From the NCBI GenBank assembly GCA_004297825.1, contig SCSX01000069.1, positions 1 to 64,000 of the forward strand: a stretch of DNA of 64,000 bases, in the 5' to 3' direction. The DNA is from Spirochaetota bacterium. GTDB taxonomy: Bacteria; Spirochaetota; UBA4802; UBA5368. The notes under the pieces are model-generated. The model saw only the letters and a list, made by a program, of their open reading frames with translations, was not told the DNA's origin and made no database searches. Below are positions 1-7,674 of this stretch, piece by piece (position 1 is the first letter of the stretch; the number at the start of each line of letters is the position of its first letter). Both the position numbers and the translations under genes were made by a program.

Positions 1-38
1 TCTTCCGGGGTGAAACGCCGTCTCTTACTCTTGGTCAT
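1..38 (-). CDS. transposase OrfA, IS3 family, N-terminal fragment
   Basis: Only the first 12 codons are in the window. They translate to MTKSKRRRFTPE, the typical opening of IS3/IS911 OrfA proteins, a basic stretch before the helix-turn-helix that binds the IS ends. A strong Shine-Dalgarno, GGAGGAT, sits about 5 nt before the ATG. The gene continues off the left edge, so intactness cannot be judged. Confidence 0.7.
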   Translation of the reverse strand, partial: MTKSKRRRFTPE

Positions 39-41
39 GTG

Positions 42-67
42 ATCCTCCTATAAATATCTCGGAGGAT
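42..67 (-). promoter_or_regulatory. hairpin sequestering the transposase ribosome binding site
   Basis: On the minus strand ATCCTCC (67-61) is the exact complement of GGAGGAT (48-42), the Shine-Dalgarno of the transposase, with a 12-nt loop. In read-through RNA the stem would hide the ribosome binding site. Many insertion sequences limit transposase translation from outside promoters in this way. The pairing is seen; the function is inferred. Confidence 0.5.
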
Positions 68-103
68 TTACTAGCTTATTTTTACCCTATTTTTTTCCCG
101 TTT

Positions 104-445
104 TCAATGAAGCGCGACAGTTTCAGTAGCGTCCGGCATATAAAAATCATCGGGGTATCTCAGGACTGTGGCGTAAGGCGTCAAACGGTCTATCTTTTTA
201 TCTATAAGCTCCTGAAATGAGGCGTCAACAGCGGCGCATTGGACTAAAATCGAGGTGAGATTATGCGTTTTATCGATTTCCTTTCCGTGAAAGACAAGAT
301 ATCCCTTGAGATATTTCTCGACGCATTGTTGCATGTGAAAGCAGACTGTGTCTGTGGCCGGCTCCTTCGTCGCGAATTCATCTTTGCCCGCCTTCAAATC
401 GTTTTCCGCGCGGGCGAACCACTGGCGGACCGTATTTTCATTCAC
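104..445 (-). CDS. HEPN-domain toxin, C-terminus cut by an IS
   Basis: This is a 113-residue HEPN protein (PF05168-like): an N-terminal helix with FARAENDLKAG, a Cys/His-rich helix followed by VEKYLKGYL, and a KTHNL segment where these families carry the basic-x-H motif. HEPN proteins paired with minimal nucleotidyltransferases act as RNA-targeting toxins. The start overlaps the upstream MNT gene by 4 nt (ATGA). The protein ends abruptly after MPDATETVALH, where relatives usually continue with another helix. The TGA stop coincides with the inferred IS tip, so the natural C-terminus was probably lost. Confidence 0.75.
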   Translation of the reverse strand: MNENTVRQWFARAENDLKAGKDEFATKEPATDTVCFHMQQCVEKYLKGYLVFHGKEIDKTHNLTSILVQCAAVDASFQELIDKKIDRLTPYATVLRYPDDFYMPDATETVALH

Positions 446-781
446 AGTACGATCCCTTCCTTCGCCGCGTAATAGACAACCTTGCCGGTATCGCCCCTGT
501 CATGGTAATATTCGTTCTCGGTTTTTATAACGATATCCGCGGTGATCGACCGCTCGGAAAGCCGGCGCGCGATCCGCAGCCACAGGTCCATTTTCCGCGT
601 CCAGGCGAGCGTTTGGTCGGTCACGGCGACGAAATCCCAATCGCTCTCCGGACGCTCCCCCCCCCCTGGCCCTGCTGCCAAACATTATGAGCGACACAAT
701 CCCGATACCATCACACGCAAACTCTTCCTTGATCGTTTTGACGATATATACGGCGGTCTTGTTTACGGAATTTTTCGTCAT
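442..781 (-). pseudogene. MNT-type nucleotidyltransferase antitoxin, frameshifted
   Basis: Two minus-strand frames together encode one minimal nucleotidyltransferase. Frame one starts at ATG 781 (GGAG about 8 nt upstream) and runs to the GSRARG motif. The rest, with the catalytic SDWDF pair and an intact C-terminus, lies in the next frame. The shift falls in a run of ten C on the plus strand (657-666). With nine, the frame reads through as GSRARGGERPESDWDF, a textbook GSx10DxD site. The 340-nt length equals 113 codons plus one base. In MNT-HEPN pairs this partner is the antitoxin, often an AMP-transferase acting on the toxin. It could be a pseudogene, a phase-variable gene, or a homopolymer sequencing error. 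Confidence 0.8.
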
Positions 782-841
782 TAGACACTCCAACATTTCG
801 GATAGACATCCCTGATTTTCCACCTTCTATTCCGCCTTGAA

Positions 842-870
842 AGTATAAGAGCGAGTTTGGAATGTGTCGA
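842..870 (-). promoter_or_regulatory. sigma-70 promoter for the MNT-HEPN pair
   Basis: On the minus strand TCGACA (870-865) and TATACT (847-842) are separated by exactly 17 nt. This is a near-consensus promoter about 60 nt upstream of the MNT start. Confidence 0.6.
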
Positions 871-923
871 GAAAATTTTAAAGTCTCTGACAAAGGGCGG
901 CGACAACAGGCGAACGACGTGGG

Positions 924-1763
924 TCACCCTCCCGCGCGCATCAGCGGGTCGAGGATTTCAACCGGGATGGGACGGGAAAGCCCGTAGTATCCCATCTCCG
1001 TTTCCTCGTTGTCATGGAAGTCACTTCCTCCCGAGACAAGCAGGTTATATTTCCTGGCCAGGGCCAGCAGGTCGCGGACCTCGTCGTCTGCGTGCATGGA
1101 GGCGTAGACCTCGATGCCGCGCAGCCCCTGGTCGACCAGGCCGCGAAGGACTATCTCGAATTCCGCGCCCGTCCCCAGCTGGAGTGAAACCGGATGGGCG
1201 AGCACCGCGATGCCCCCCGCCTGGTCGATAAGCGTGAGCGCTTCTTCCGGGAGAATTTTTTCCTTTGAAGCGTACCCTGGCATTCCTTTCTCAAGAAACC
1301 TGGTAAATACCTCATCGTGGCTCCCGGCGTAACCGTGCTTCACCAGGACACGCGCAAAATGCGGTTTTCCTATCGCGGCCCCTCCCGCCTCCTCGATCAC
1401 GTCCTCATAAGGAATGAATATCCCGTGAGCCGCAAGGTCGGCGTGCATGCGCTCCGCACGGTTCTCCCTGAAACGCTGGAGATCCTCCGTGCGCTTCACG
1501 AGCCCGGGATGCGCATGGTCGACGAACAGGCCCAGAAGGTGAAACGAGGCAGGATGCTCCACGCTGAACTCGATCCCCGGGATGCATACGATCCCGGCCT
1601 GTGCGGCCCGTTCAAGCGCCTCCCCTACGCCAGCCACGGTATCGTGATCGGTTATCGCTATCGCGCCCACGCCGTTCGCGGACGCGAATGCGACGAGCTC
1701 CGAGGGAGACAGCAGGCCGTCCGAGGCCTTCGTATGCAGGTGCAGGTCTATCAGGGTCGACAT
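924..1763 (-). CDS. PHP-domain metal-dependent phosphoesterase (YciV/RNase AM-like)
   Basis: A complete PHP phosphoesterase of about 279 residues with the expected metal-binding motifs in order: DLHLHT near residue 6, ITDHDT, GIEF, an HFAR segment, LAHP and SGGSDFH near the C-terminus. Relatives hydrolyse 3',5'-nucleoside bisphosphates or act as 5'-3' exoribonucleases on short RNAs; the exact substrate cannot be read from sequence. I place the start at ATG 1763, so the protein opens MSTLIDLHLHT. A GTG at 1772 is possible because GGAG lies 4 nt before it. The gene stands alone, divergent from the ROK kinase. Confidence 0.85.
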   Translation of the reverse strand: MSTLIDLHLHTKASDGLLSPSELVAFASANGVGAIAITDHDTVAGVGEALERAAQAGIVCIPGIEFSVEHPASFHLLGLFVDHAHPGLVKRTEDLQRFRENRAERMHADLAAHGIFIPYEDVIEEAGGAAIGKPHFARVLVKHGYAGSHDEVFTRFLEKGMPGYASKEKILPEEALTLIDQAGGIAVLAHPVSLQLGTGAEFEIVLRGLVDQGLRGIEVYASMHADDEVRDLLALARKYNLLVSGGSDFHDNEETEMGYYGLSRPIPVEILDPLMRAGG

Positions 1764-1772
1764 TAATTGCAC

Positions 1773-2083
1773 AACGCTCCATGGTTAAGATAAGCCCCCG
1801 GCATATTCGCGGGCCGGGGAATGCGGGCGAATCGATCCGGCAATGGGGGTCCGATAGCCTTCATAGCGGTCCGCTTTCGCCGCGTTCCCGCTCGCTGCTT
1901 TTTTCCGCGAGCCCCTTTTGCACACGCCGGTAGGCGTATCGGAGCCGGACGATTCGAACATCTACTATTATTAACGCTGTTGAAAAGGACAAGTTTATTA
2001 TCGACCCGGTTAAAATTTGCTTTACGGCCCCGATGAAAATCTGATACGCAATTGTGTGTCTAACGAATACAAAGGGGACCGGC
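1773..2083. other. intergenic region between divergent PHP and ROK genes
   Basis: About 310 nt with no convincing gene. It is AT-richer close to the ROK gene (1965-2035), where its promoter should lie, but I could not pick a clear -35/-10 pair. No RNA gene or strong terminator is visible. Confidence 0.5.
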
Positions 2084-3040
2084 GTGTATATAGGGATCGA
2101 CATCGGGGGAACCACAATCAAGGGAGTGCTCGCGGACCGCGAGGGCGCTGTACGCGCGTTCGACAGGGTCCCCACGGGCGTCACCGCGCGCGAAATCGAC
2201 GCGGGAATCGACTCAATGTGCCGGGCGCTCGCCGCGCGCGCAGGGATTGAATTTCGAAAAGTGCGCGCAATAGGGATAGGGACCGCGGGATCCATCGACC
2301 GCGACAGGGGCCTGGTCTTCATGAGCGCGAACATTCCCTGCTGGAAAAATTATCACCTGGCGGAAAACATGGGCAGGATCACGGGAAAGCCCGTATTCCT
2401 GGAAAACGACGCGACCGTCGCGGTGATGGGCGAACTCTGGACCGGGCATGGGCGGGACTATTCGGACTGGATCATGCTTACCCTGGGAACGGGCGTGGGC
2501 GGGGGCCTGGTGGTCGGGGGAACCGTGTACACCGGACAGTCCGGGAGCTCCATGGAGGTGGGGCACACCACCATCGACTACAAAGGACCCCGGTGTCCGT
2601 GCGGGAGCACGGGCTGCCTGGAGCTCTATGCGTCGGCGACCGCCCTCGTGCGCTACACCAGAATGAAACTTAAAAAATATCCCCACTCGACGCTCAAGGC
2701 GCGCGTCCGCGAGGGGAATCTCACTGCAAGGACGATTCACGAGGAGGCGCTCAGGAAGGACGATCTGGCCCTCCACGCGCTGCACACAACCGCGGAATAC
2801 CTGGGTATGGGCATCGCGAACTTCGTTAACCTTTTCAATCCGCAGGCCGTTATCCTGGGGGGCGGACTCTCCCGGGCTCACCGATTTCTGCTTCCCGTGA
2901 TAAAAAAGACCGTGCGCGAACGCACGATGCGGGGACTCGCCGAAAATGTTAAGTATCTTCTTATAAAAGACGAAGAGCGCGCACCGGCGCTCGGAGCAGC
3001 AAAGATCGCGATTGACGCCTTTCACCGTAAAAACCGCTAG
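2084..3040 (+). CDS. ROK-family sugar kinase (glucokinase-like)
   Basis: This 318-residue ROK protein phosphorylates a hexose, most likely glucose or a related sugar, in the cytoplasm. It opens with the ATP-binding loop GIDIGGTT, has LTLGTGVGGG in the middle, the sugar-binding VGHTTIDY segment, and the ROK zinc motif CPCGSTGC followed by LE. The GTG start at 2084 is chosen because AAAGGGGA lies just upstream and the protein then begins at the family's usual position; an ATG 30 nt earlier lacks a ribosome site. The PAP2 gene follows after 9 nt and is probably co-transcribed. Confidence 0.88.
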   Translation: MYIGIDIGGTTIKGVLADREGAVRAFDRVPTGVTAREIDAGIDSMCRALAARAGIEFRKVRAIGIGTAGSIDRDRGLVFMSANIPCWKNYHLAENMGRITGKPVFLENDATVAVMGELWTGHGRDYSDWIMLTLGTGVGGGLVVGGTVYTGQSGSSMEVGHTTIDYKGPRCPCGSTGCLELYASATALVRYTRMKLKKYPHSTLKARVREGNLTARTIHEEALRKDDLALHALHTTAEYLGMGIANFVNLFNPQAVILGGGLSRAHRFLLPVIKKTVRERTMRGLAENVKYLLIKDEERAPALGAAKIAIDAFHRKNR

Positions 3041-3049
3041 GAGGAGCGT

Positions 3050-3958
3050 ATGGAGAGCTTTTTCAATCATCCCCTGCTGTTCGGAGAGGAAATACTCAAT
3101 CAAATCCATCCGTTTATAGGAACCTGGTTCGATTCCGTAATGGCATTCTTCACCTGGATGGGCAACGAATCGTTTTATCTCACCGCAATCCCGCTGGTCT
3201 ACTGGTGCATCGATAAAAGACTCGCCATCTTTGCCGGTGGCGCGTTCCTGTTCGGAGATTTCGTGAACGCCTCGCTGAAGGATCTTTTCTTCAATCCCCG
3301 ACCCAATCCCGACTATCTCCTGGACGGAATAAAGGAGCTCAACATAAGATATCTGCCACATAAAAGCCCGGGATTCCCGAGCGGCCACGCGCAGGACTCG
3401 ATTGTTTTCTGGGGAGCCCTCGCATTTTATTTAAAGAAACGTCCGATTATTATCGCATCGGCCGTTATTATTTTTTTGATTTCCTATTCGCGCCTCTACC
3501 TGGCGGTTCACTACCTGGGCGATGTCTTAGGCGGGCTTGTATTCGGGGCGATCGTGCTTTCGGCGTACATGCTCACGGCCGCATTCCTTGAAAAGCGCTA
3601 CCAGGACGCTTACAGGGGCATCGCGTTGGGACTCGCCCTGCTCGTCCCCTTTGTACTTTCCACGATCATACCCGGACACGAGCCCGGCAAGAGCCTGGGC
3701 GTGATGTCCGGCTTCCTCGTGGGCATCATCCTGGAACATGAAAAGATCGGGTACCTCGCCCGGGGCACGTTCCTCCAGCTTGCCGGCAGATGCGTGATCG
3801 GTTTCGCGGGCGTGGCGGCCATTCGCTTTGGGCTTAAAGCCGTTATGCCGCAGCTCGCGGCCGCCGACTTTTTGCGCTATTGGATGCTGGGCTTATGGGT
3901 TACGTTCCTTGCGCCGTATCTCTTTTCGGTCATACCGCGACTGAAGACGGCGGAATAA
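3050..3958 (+). CDS. PAP2-superfamily membrane phosphatase
   Basis: A 302-residue multi-spanning membrane protein with the complete PAP2 catalytic signature: K77 followed by R84-P85 (KDLFFNPRP), PSGH at 110-113, and SR at 147-148 with H154 and D158. Such enzymes dephosphorylate lipid phosphates, for example undecaprenyl diphosphate or phosphatidic acid, at the outer face of the membrane. At least six hydrophobic segments are visible, four of them after the catalytic block. The start is supported by TAGGAGGA 5-6 nt upstream. It lies 9 nt behind the ROK kinase, but nothing in the sequence links the two functions. Confidence 0.85.
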   Translation: MESFFNHPLLFGEEILNQIHPFIGTWFDSVMAFFTWMGNESFYLTAIPLVYWCIDKRLAIFAGGAFLFGDFVNASLKDLFFNPRPNPDYLLDGIKELNIRYLPHKSPGFPSGHAQDSIVFWGALAFYLKKRPIIIASAVIIFLISYSRLYLAVHYLGDVLGGLVFGAIVLSAYMLTAAFLEKRYQDAYRGIALGLALLVPFVLSTIIPGHEPGKSLGVMSGFLVGIILEHEKIGYLARGTFLQLAGRCVIGFAGVAAIRFGLKAVMPQLAAADFLRYWMLGLWVTFLAPYLFSVIPRLKTAE

Positions 3959-3973
3959 AACATATGCTGTTAC

Positions 3974-4027
3974 CCGGCACGTACCCGTAGGGACGCGATT
4001 AATCGCGTCCCTACGGGTACGTGCCGG
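3974..4027. repeat. 54-bp perfect palindrome (copy 1)
   Basis: A loop-free perfect inverted repeat with 27-bp arms centred between 4000 and 4001. The core reads GTAGGGACGCG then ATTAAT. It lies 15 bp behind the PAP2 gene and has no T-run, so it is not a classical terminator. A relative with the same arm length and a GTAG(A/G)GACG core is at 48455-48509. Confidence 0.85.
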
Positions 4028-4130
4028 CCGGCCCGCGCGCGAATCGGACCCCCGATACTTTTTCCTTGACTTTTGGTCGACCGTTCCCATTGTGATGCTA
4101 TTTTAAATCCACACGTCCAGCGGGTGCGCC

Positions 4131-5162
4131 ATGGAACTGAAACTCGACCAAATCCAGACCGCGACTCTCTCCCAGATAGGGGCCGCCCCGAATACCGAAG
4201 AGCTCGAAAACATACGCGTGCGCGTGCTCGGCCGCAAGGGCGAGCTCACACAGATACTCCGCGCCCTTGGTGAGCTTACCCCCGAGGAGCGCGCGCGCAT
4301 GGGGCAGAAGTCCAACGCCGTGAAGGCCGCGATCGAAAAGGCACTCGACGCGAAAAAGGCCGCGCTTTCCGAGGCGAACATTTCCGATCTCCTCAAAAAG
4401 GAGTGGATAGACGTCACGCTCGACGGCGCATCAACCGACGAGGCATTCCGCCGAGGCAGGCTCCACCCGCTTTCGCAGATTCAGTACGAGATCGAGGACA
4501 TCTTCACCTCCATGGGATTCGAGGTGCTGGACGGCCCCGAGGTGGAGACCGAATACAACAACTTCGAGGCGCTGAACATCCCCACGCACCATCCCGCGCG
4601 CGACATGCAGGACACCTTCTGGACCGAGGATGGAAATTTATTGAGGACGCACACCTCCGCGATCCAGGTGCGCGGCATGGCCACGCATCGCCCCCCGTTC
4701 AGGGTGATAGGCCCCGGCCGGGTCTTCCGCTACGAGGCGATCGACGCCTCGCACGAAAATACCTTCTACCAGGTAGAGGGCATGATGGTGGACAAAGACA
4801 TATCGGTCGCCAACCTCATCTATTTCATGAAATCGCTCTTGAGAGAGATATTCGGCCGTGAGGTTACCATCCGGCTTCGCCCCGGGTATTTCCCCTTCGT
4901 GGAACCCGGCTTCGAGCTCGACATCCATTGCCTTATCTGCGACGGCAAGGGCTGCAGCGTGTGCAAGCAGAGCGGCTGGGTCGAGCTCCTTCCCTGCGGG
5001 CTGGTGCACCCGAACGTGCTGCGGCTGGGCAACATCGACCCCGATGAATGGAGCGGGTTCGCTTTTGGACTGGGGATGAACCGGCTCGTGATGATGCGCT
5101 ACGGCATCAACGACATCCGCCATTTCCTGAGCGGCGACATCCGTTTCCTCGAACAATTCTAG
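4131..5162 (+). CDS. pheS: phenylalanyl-tRNA synthetase alpha subunit
   Basis: This 343-residue protein is the catalytic subunit that charges tRNA-Phe. It has the N-terminal coiled coil, then the class II core: GRLHPLSQ, the THTSAIQVR segment, VFRYEAIDASH with a FYQVEG strand, and a C-terminal GLGMNRLVMMRY motif 3. A cysteine cluster (CLICDGKGCSVC) before GWVELLPCG is common in one branch of bacterial PheS. The ribosome site before ATG 4131 is weak (GGGTGCG). pheT follows after 13 nt. A TTGACT at 4066 may be part of the promoter. Confidence 0.96.
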   Translation: MELKLDQIQTATLSQIGAAPNTEELENIRVRVLGRKGELTQILRALGELTPEERARMGQKSNAVKAAIEKALDAKKAALSEANISDLLKKEWIDVTLDGASTDEAFRRGRLHPLSQIQYEIEDIFTSMGFEVLDGPEVETEYNNFEALNIPTHHPARDMQDTFWTEDGNLLRTHTSAIQVRGMATHRPPFRVIGPGRVFRYEAIDASHENTFYQVEGMMVDKDISVANLIYFMKSLLREIFGREVTIRLRPGYFPFVEPGFELDIHCLICDGKGCSVCKQSGWVELLPCGLVHPNVLRLGNIDPDEWSGFAFGLGMNRLVMMRYGINDIRHFLSGDIRFLEQF

Positions 5163-5175
5163 GGGGAAGAAAGCA

Positions 5176-7572
5176 ATGTGGATCTCTTTCAATATACTCA
5201 AACGAATGGTCGACCTCGAAGGCCTTACCCCCGAGGATATCGCGTCACGGCTTACCATGGCTACCGCGGAGATAGACGGGATCGAGCACCTGAACGAACA
5301 CCTGAAGACGGTCATCACCGCGCGGATCGTCGATCTTAAAAAGCATCCGAACGCTGACAAGCTCACCCTGTGCGACATGGACACGGGAACCGGGCGTCTT
5401 CACGTAGTGTGCGGCGCGCCCAACCACAAGTCTGGGGATATCGTCCCGCTCGCCACGGTGGGGACCAGATTCACGGAAGATTTTACCGTCAAGAAGTCCA
5501 AGATCCGCGGAGAGGAGTCTTCCGGAATGCTCTGCTCGGCAAAGGAGCTTGGACTCTCCGACGACCACAGCGGCATCATGATCCTTCCCCCGGACACGGC
5601 GCTGGGGATCCCGCTCGCGCAGCTTTACCCCGATTGGGCCGATACGCGTATCGAGATCGACAACAAGTCCATCACCCACAGGCCTGATCTCTGGAGCCAT
5701 GCCGGCTTCGCCCGCGAAATCGCCGCGCTCTTCGGGAGGAAATACACGAGCGTCGTCGATTTCTCCCTCGCGGATTCGTTCAAGGGGACCTCGCCGCTCA
5801 CCGTGAGCATCAAAGACGCCGATGCCGCTCCCCGGTATTGCGGCCTTGCAATGAAAAATATCCGTATCGCCGAATCGCCGGACTGGCTTAAGGCGGCGGT
5901 CAGCGCGATCGGCATGCGCCCCATAAACAATATCGTCGACATCACCAACTACGTGATGGTCGAGATCGGCGAGCCCATGCACGCCTTCGACCGCGCGAAG
6001 CTGCGCGGGAACGAGATCATCGTCAGGCTCGCCGGCGGGGGTGAAACGCTCACCACGCTGGACGGCCAGGTGCATGCGCTCACCCGCGAGGACGTCGTGA
6101 TCGCCGATTCCGGCGGCGCGATCGCACTCGCGGGCGTCATGGGAGGCGGCAATTCCGAGATAGAGGACGGCACGCACGAGATCGTCCTCGAAGCCGCGAA
6201 CTTCAATCCCGTAAATATCCGCAAGAGCTCGGGGCGCTTCTCCCTCCGCACCGAGGCGGCGATCCGCTTCGAAAAATCACTGGACCCGGAATTATGCCCC
6301 GCGGCTATCATACGATGCTGCGACCTCATCATGCAGGCCATTCCCGGCGCGGAACCAATGGGCCCTATTGTCGACGCGTATCCCGCGAAGGCGAAACCGG
6401 TCCGCATCGTCACGAGCACCGATACCATTCGGCGCAAGCTGGGACACCCCGTCGACGATGCGCGGATAAAGTCCATACTGGGCTCCCTGGATTTCGGGCT
6501 TTCCGGCGAGAGTACGGCGCTCGCAATCGACGTACCCACATATCGCGCGACCAAGGACGTTTCCATTCCCGACGACATCGTCGAGGAGGTGGGCCGCATC
6601 TTCGGGTACGATAACATCCCGCAGAAGCCTCCCATGGTTCCCTGCGCCGCTCCCGCGCGCAACCTGAAACGCCTCTTCGAGCGGCGCGTCAAGGACATCC
6701 TCGTGCGCCACCACAACATGATCGAGGTGAGCCATTATTCCTTCGTGGGCGACGACGCACTCAACAGGCTGGGCGTGAACGATGACGCCGAGCTCCGCCT
6801 CAAGAACCCCCTGTCGAGCGAGCAGGACCGGCTGCGCAGGAGCCTCCTGCCCAACCTGGTGCGCACCGTGGAACTCAACCAGCGCTTTCACGCTTCTTTT
6901 AAGGTGTTCGAGCTGGGGCGCACATACATGAAAGTGAGCCGTACCGATACGACACTCGCCGGGGAAACTACGCGGGTGACCGGGGCGTTCTTCCAGAAAA
7001 AGACCGCCTCCCCCCTGTTCTACAGCGCCAAGACCGCGGTCGCCGACCTGCTGGACCAGCTCCGCATACGCGAGGTCCGATACGCTCCCGCGCAGGACGC
7101 GCTTCCGCCGTACGCGCATCCCGGAAAATCGATGCGCGTGGTTGTTGGCGGAAAAGAGGCCGGTCTCATTTTCGAGCTCCATCCCCGCGTCCGGGAATCG
7201 TTCGGGATCAACGGGCAGGCGGCGCTCTTTGACCTGGACATGGACGCGCTCTTTGGCGCGCCCGTGGAGGAGATGTCGTTCACGGAGCTGCAGAAATTCC
7301 CCGAGGTTCCCTTCGAGGTCTCCGTGCTCGCGGACAGGCTCGACTACGCGGGCTCGATCGCCGATATCATCCGGCGAAGCAGCCGCGAATTCATTCGATC
7401 GGTCCGCCCGATTTCGGTCTACCAGGGCGATCCCATCCCCGCGGAGAGCAAATCCGTCTCATTCGAGATCATCTTCGCCGCGCGCGAAAGAACGCTCGGC
7501 CCGGAAGAGATCGACAAGCTCCAGAAGAAGGTGATACAGGACCTCGCGGCGAAGGGATACAAGCTCCGCTGA
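5176..7572 (+). CDS. pheT: phenylalanyl-tRNA synthetase beta subunit
   Basis: At 798 residues this has the full bacterial PheT architecture: an N-terminal EMAP-type tRNA-binding domain (HPNADKLTLCDMD), a B3/4 editing domain in the middle, the B5 domain, and a C-terminal anticodon-binding FDX-ACB domain beginning around FTELQKFP. It forms the alpha2-beta2 enzyme with PheS and edits misacylated Tyr. GGGGGAAGAAAGC precedes ATG 5176. The two genes form a simple operon; I saw no leader peptide or T-box upstream. Confidence 0.96.
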   Translation: MWISFNILKRMVDLEGLTPEDIASRLTMATAEIDGIEHLNEHLKTVITARIVDLKKHPNADKLTLCDMDTGTGRLHVVCGAPNHKSGDIVPLATVGTRFTEDFTVKKSKIRGEESSGMLCSAKELGLSDDHSGIMILPPDTALGIPLAQLYPDWADTRIEIDNKSITHRPDLWSHAGFAREIAALFGRKYTSVVDFSLADSFKGTSPLTVSIKDADAAPRYCGLAMKNIRIAESPDWLKAAVSAIGMRPINNIVDITNYVMVEIGEPMHAFDRAKLRGNEIIVRLAGGGETLTTLDGQVHALTREDVVIADSGGAIALAGVMGGGNSEIEDGTHEIVLEAANFNPVNIRKSSGRFSLRTEAAIRFEKSLDPELCPAAIIRCCDLIMQAIPGAEPMGPIVDAYPAKAKPVRIVTSTDTIRRKLGHPVDDARIKSILGSLDFGLSGESTALAIDVPTYRATKDVSIPDDIVEEVGRIFGYDNIPQKPPMVPCAAPARNLKRLFERRVKDILVRHHNMIEVSHYSFVGDDALNRLGVNDDAELRLKNPLSSEQDRLRRSLLPNLVRTVELNQRFHASFKVFELGRTYMKVSRTDTTLAGETTRVTGAFFQKKTASPLFYSAKTAVADLLDQLRIREVRYAPAQDALPPYAHPGKSMRVVVGGKEAGLIFELHPRVRESFGINGQAALFDLDMDALFGAPVEEMSFTELQKFPEVPFEVSVLADRLDYAGSIADIIRRSSREFIRSVRPISVYQGDPIPAESKSVSFEIIFAARERTLGPEEIDKLQKKVIQDLAAKGYKLR

Positions 7573-7674
7573 CGCGCGCCGGTGTTGATCCGCGCTTCGT
7601 AAAAACCGAGCGTACCCGGAATGTCCGGCCGCAAAGCGGACCCTTCCCCGATTCCATGCCAAGAGGAAAATCCC

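Larger units (their letters stand above)
1..106 (-). mobile_element. end of an IS3-family insertion sequence (rest outside window)
   Basis: The minus strand carries a start codon and the first residues of an IS3-type OrfA, preceded by about 65 nt of AT-rich non-coding DNA. I place the tip at 106 because the minus strand there reads TGAAAACGGG, and IS3-family ends begin with TG. The neighbouring HEPN gene loses homology exactly at this point. The other end and any target duplication lie outside the window, so the boundary is inferred. Confidence 0.6.

Noticed and set aside
1317-1766. Plus-strand open frame of about 150 codons
   Set aside because: It is antisense to the PHP gene, rich in Arg and Pro, with no motif; a shadow of a GC-rich gene.
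4028-4130. pheS leader-peptide attenuator
   Set aside because: No short Phe-rich open frame or alternative stem-terminator pair was found.
5245-6177. Long minus-strand open frame over pheT
   Set aside because: The opposite strand encodes all PheT motifs; composition of the antisense frame is typical of GC-rich shadows.
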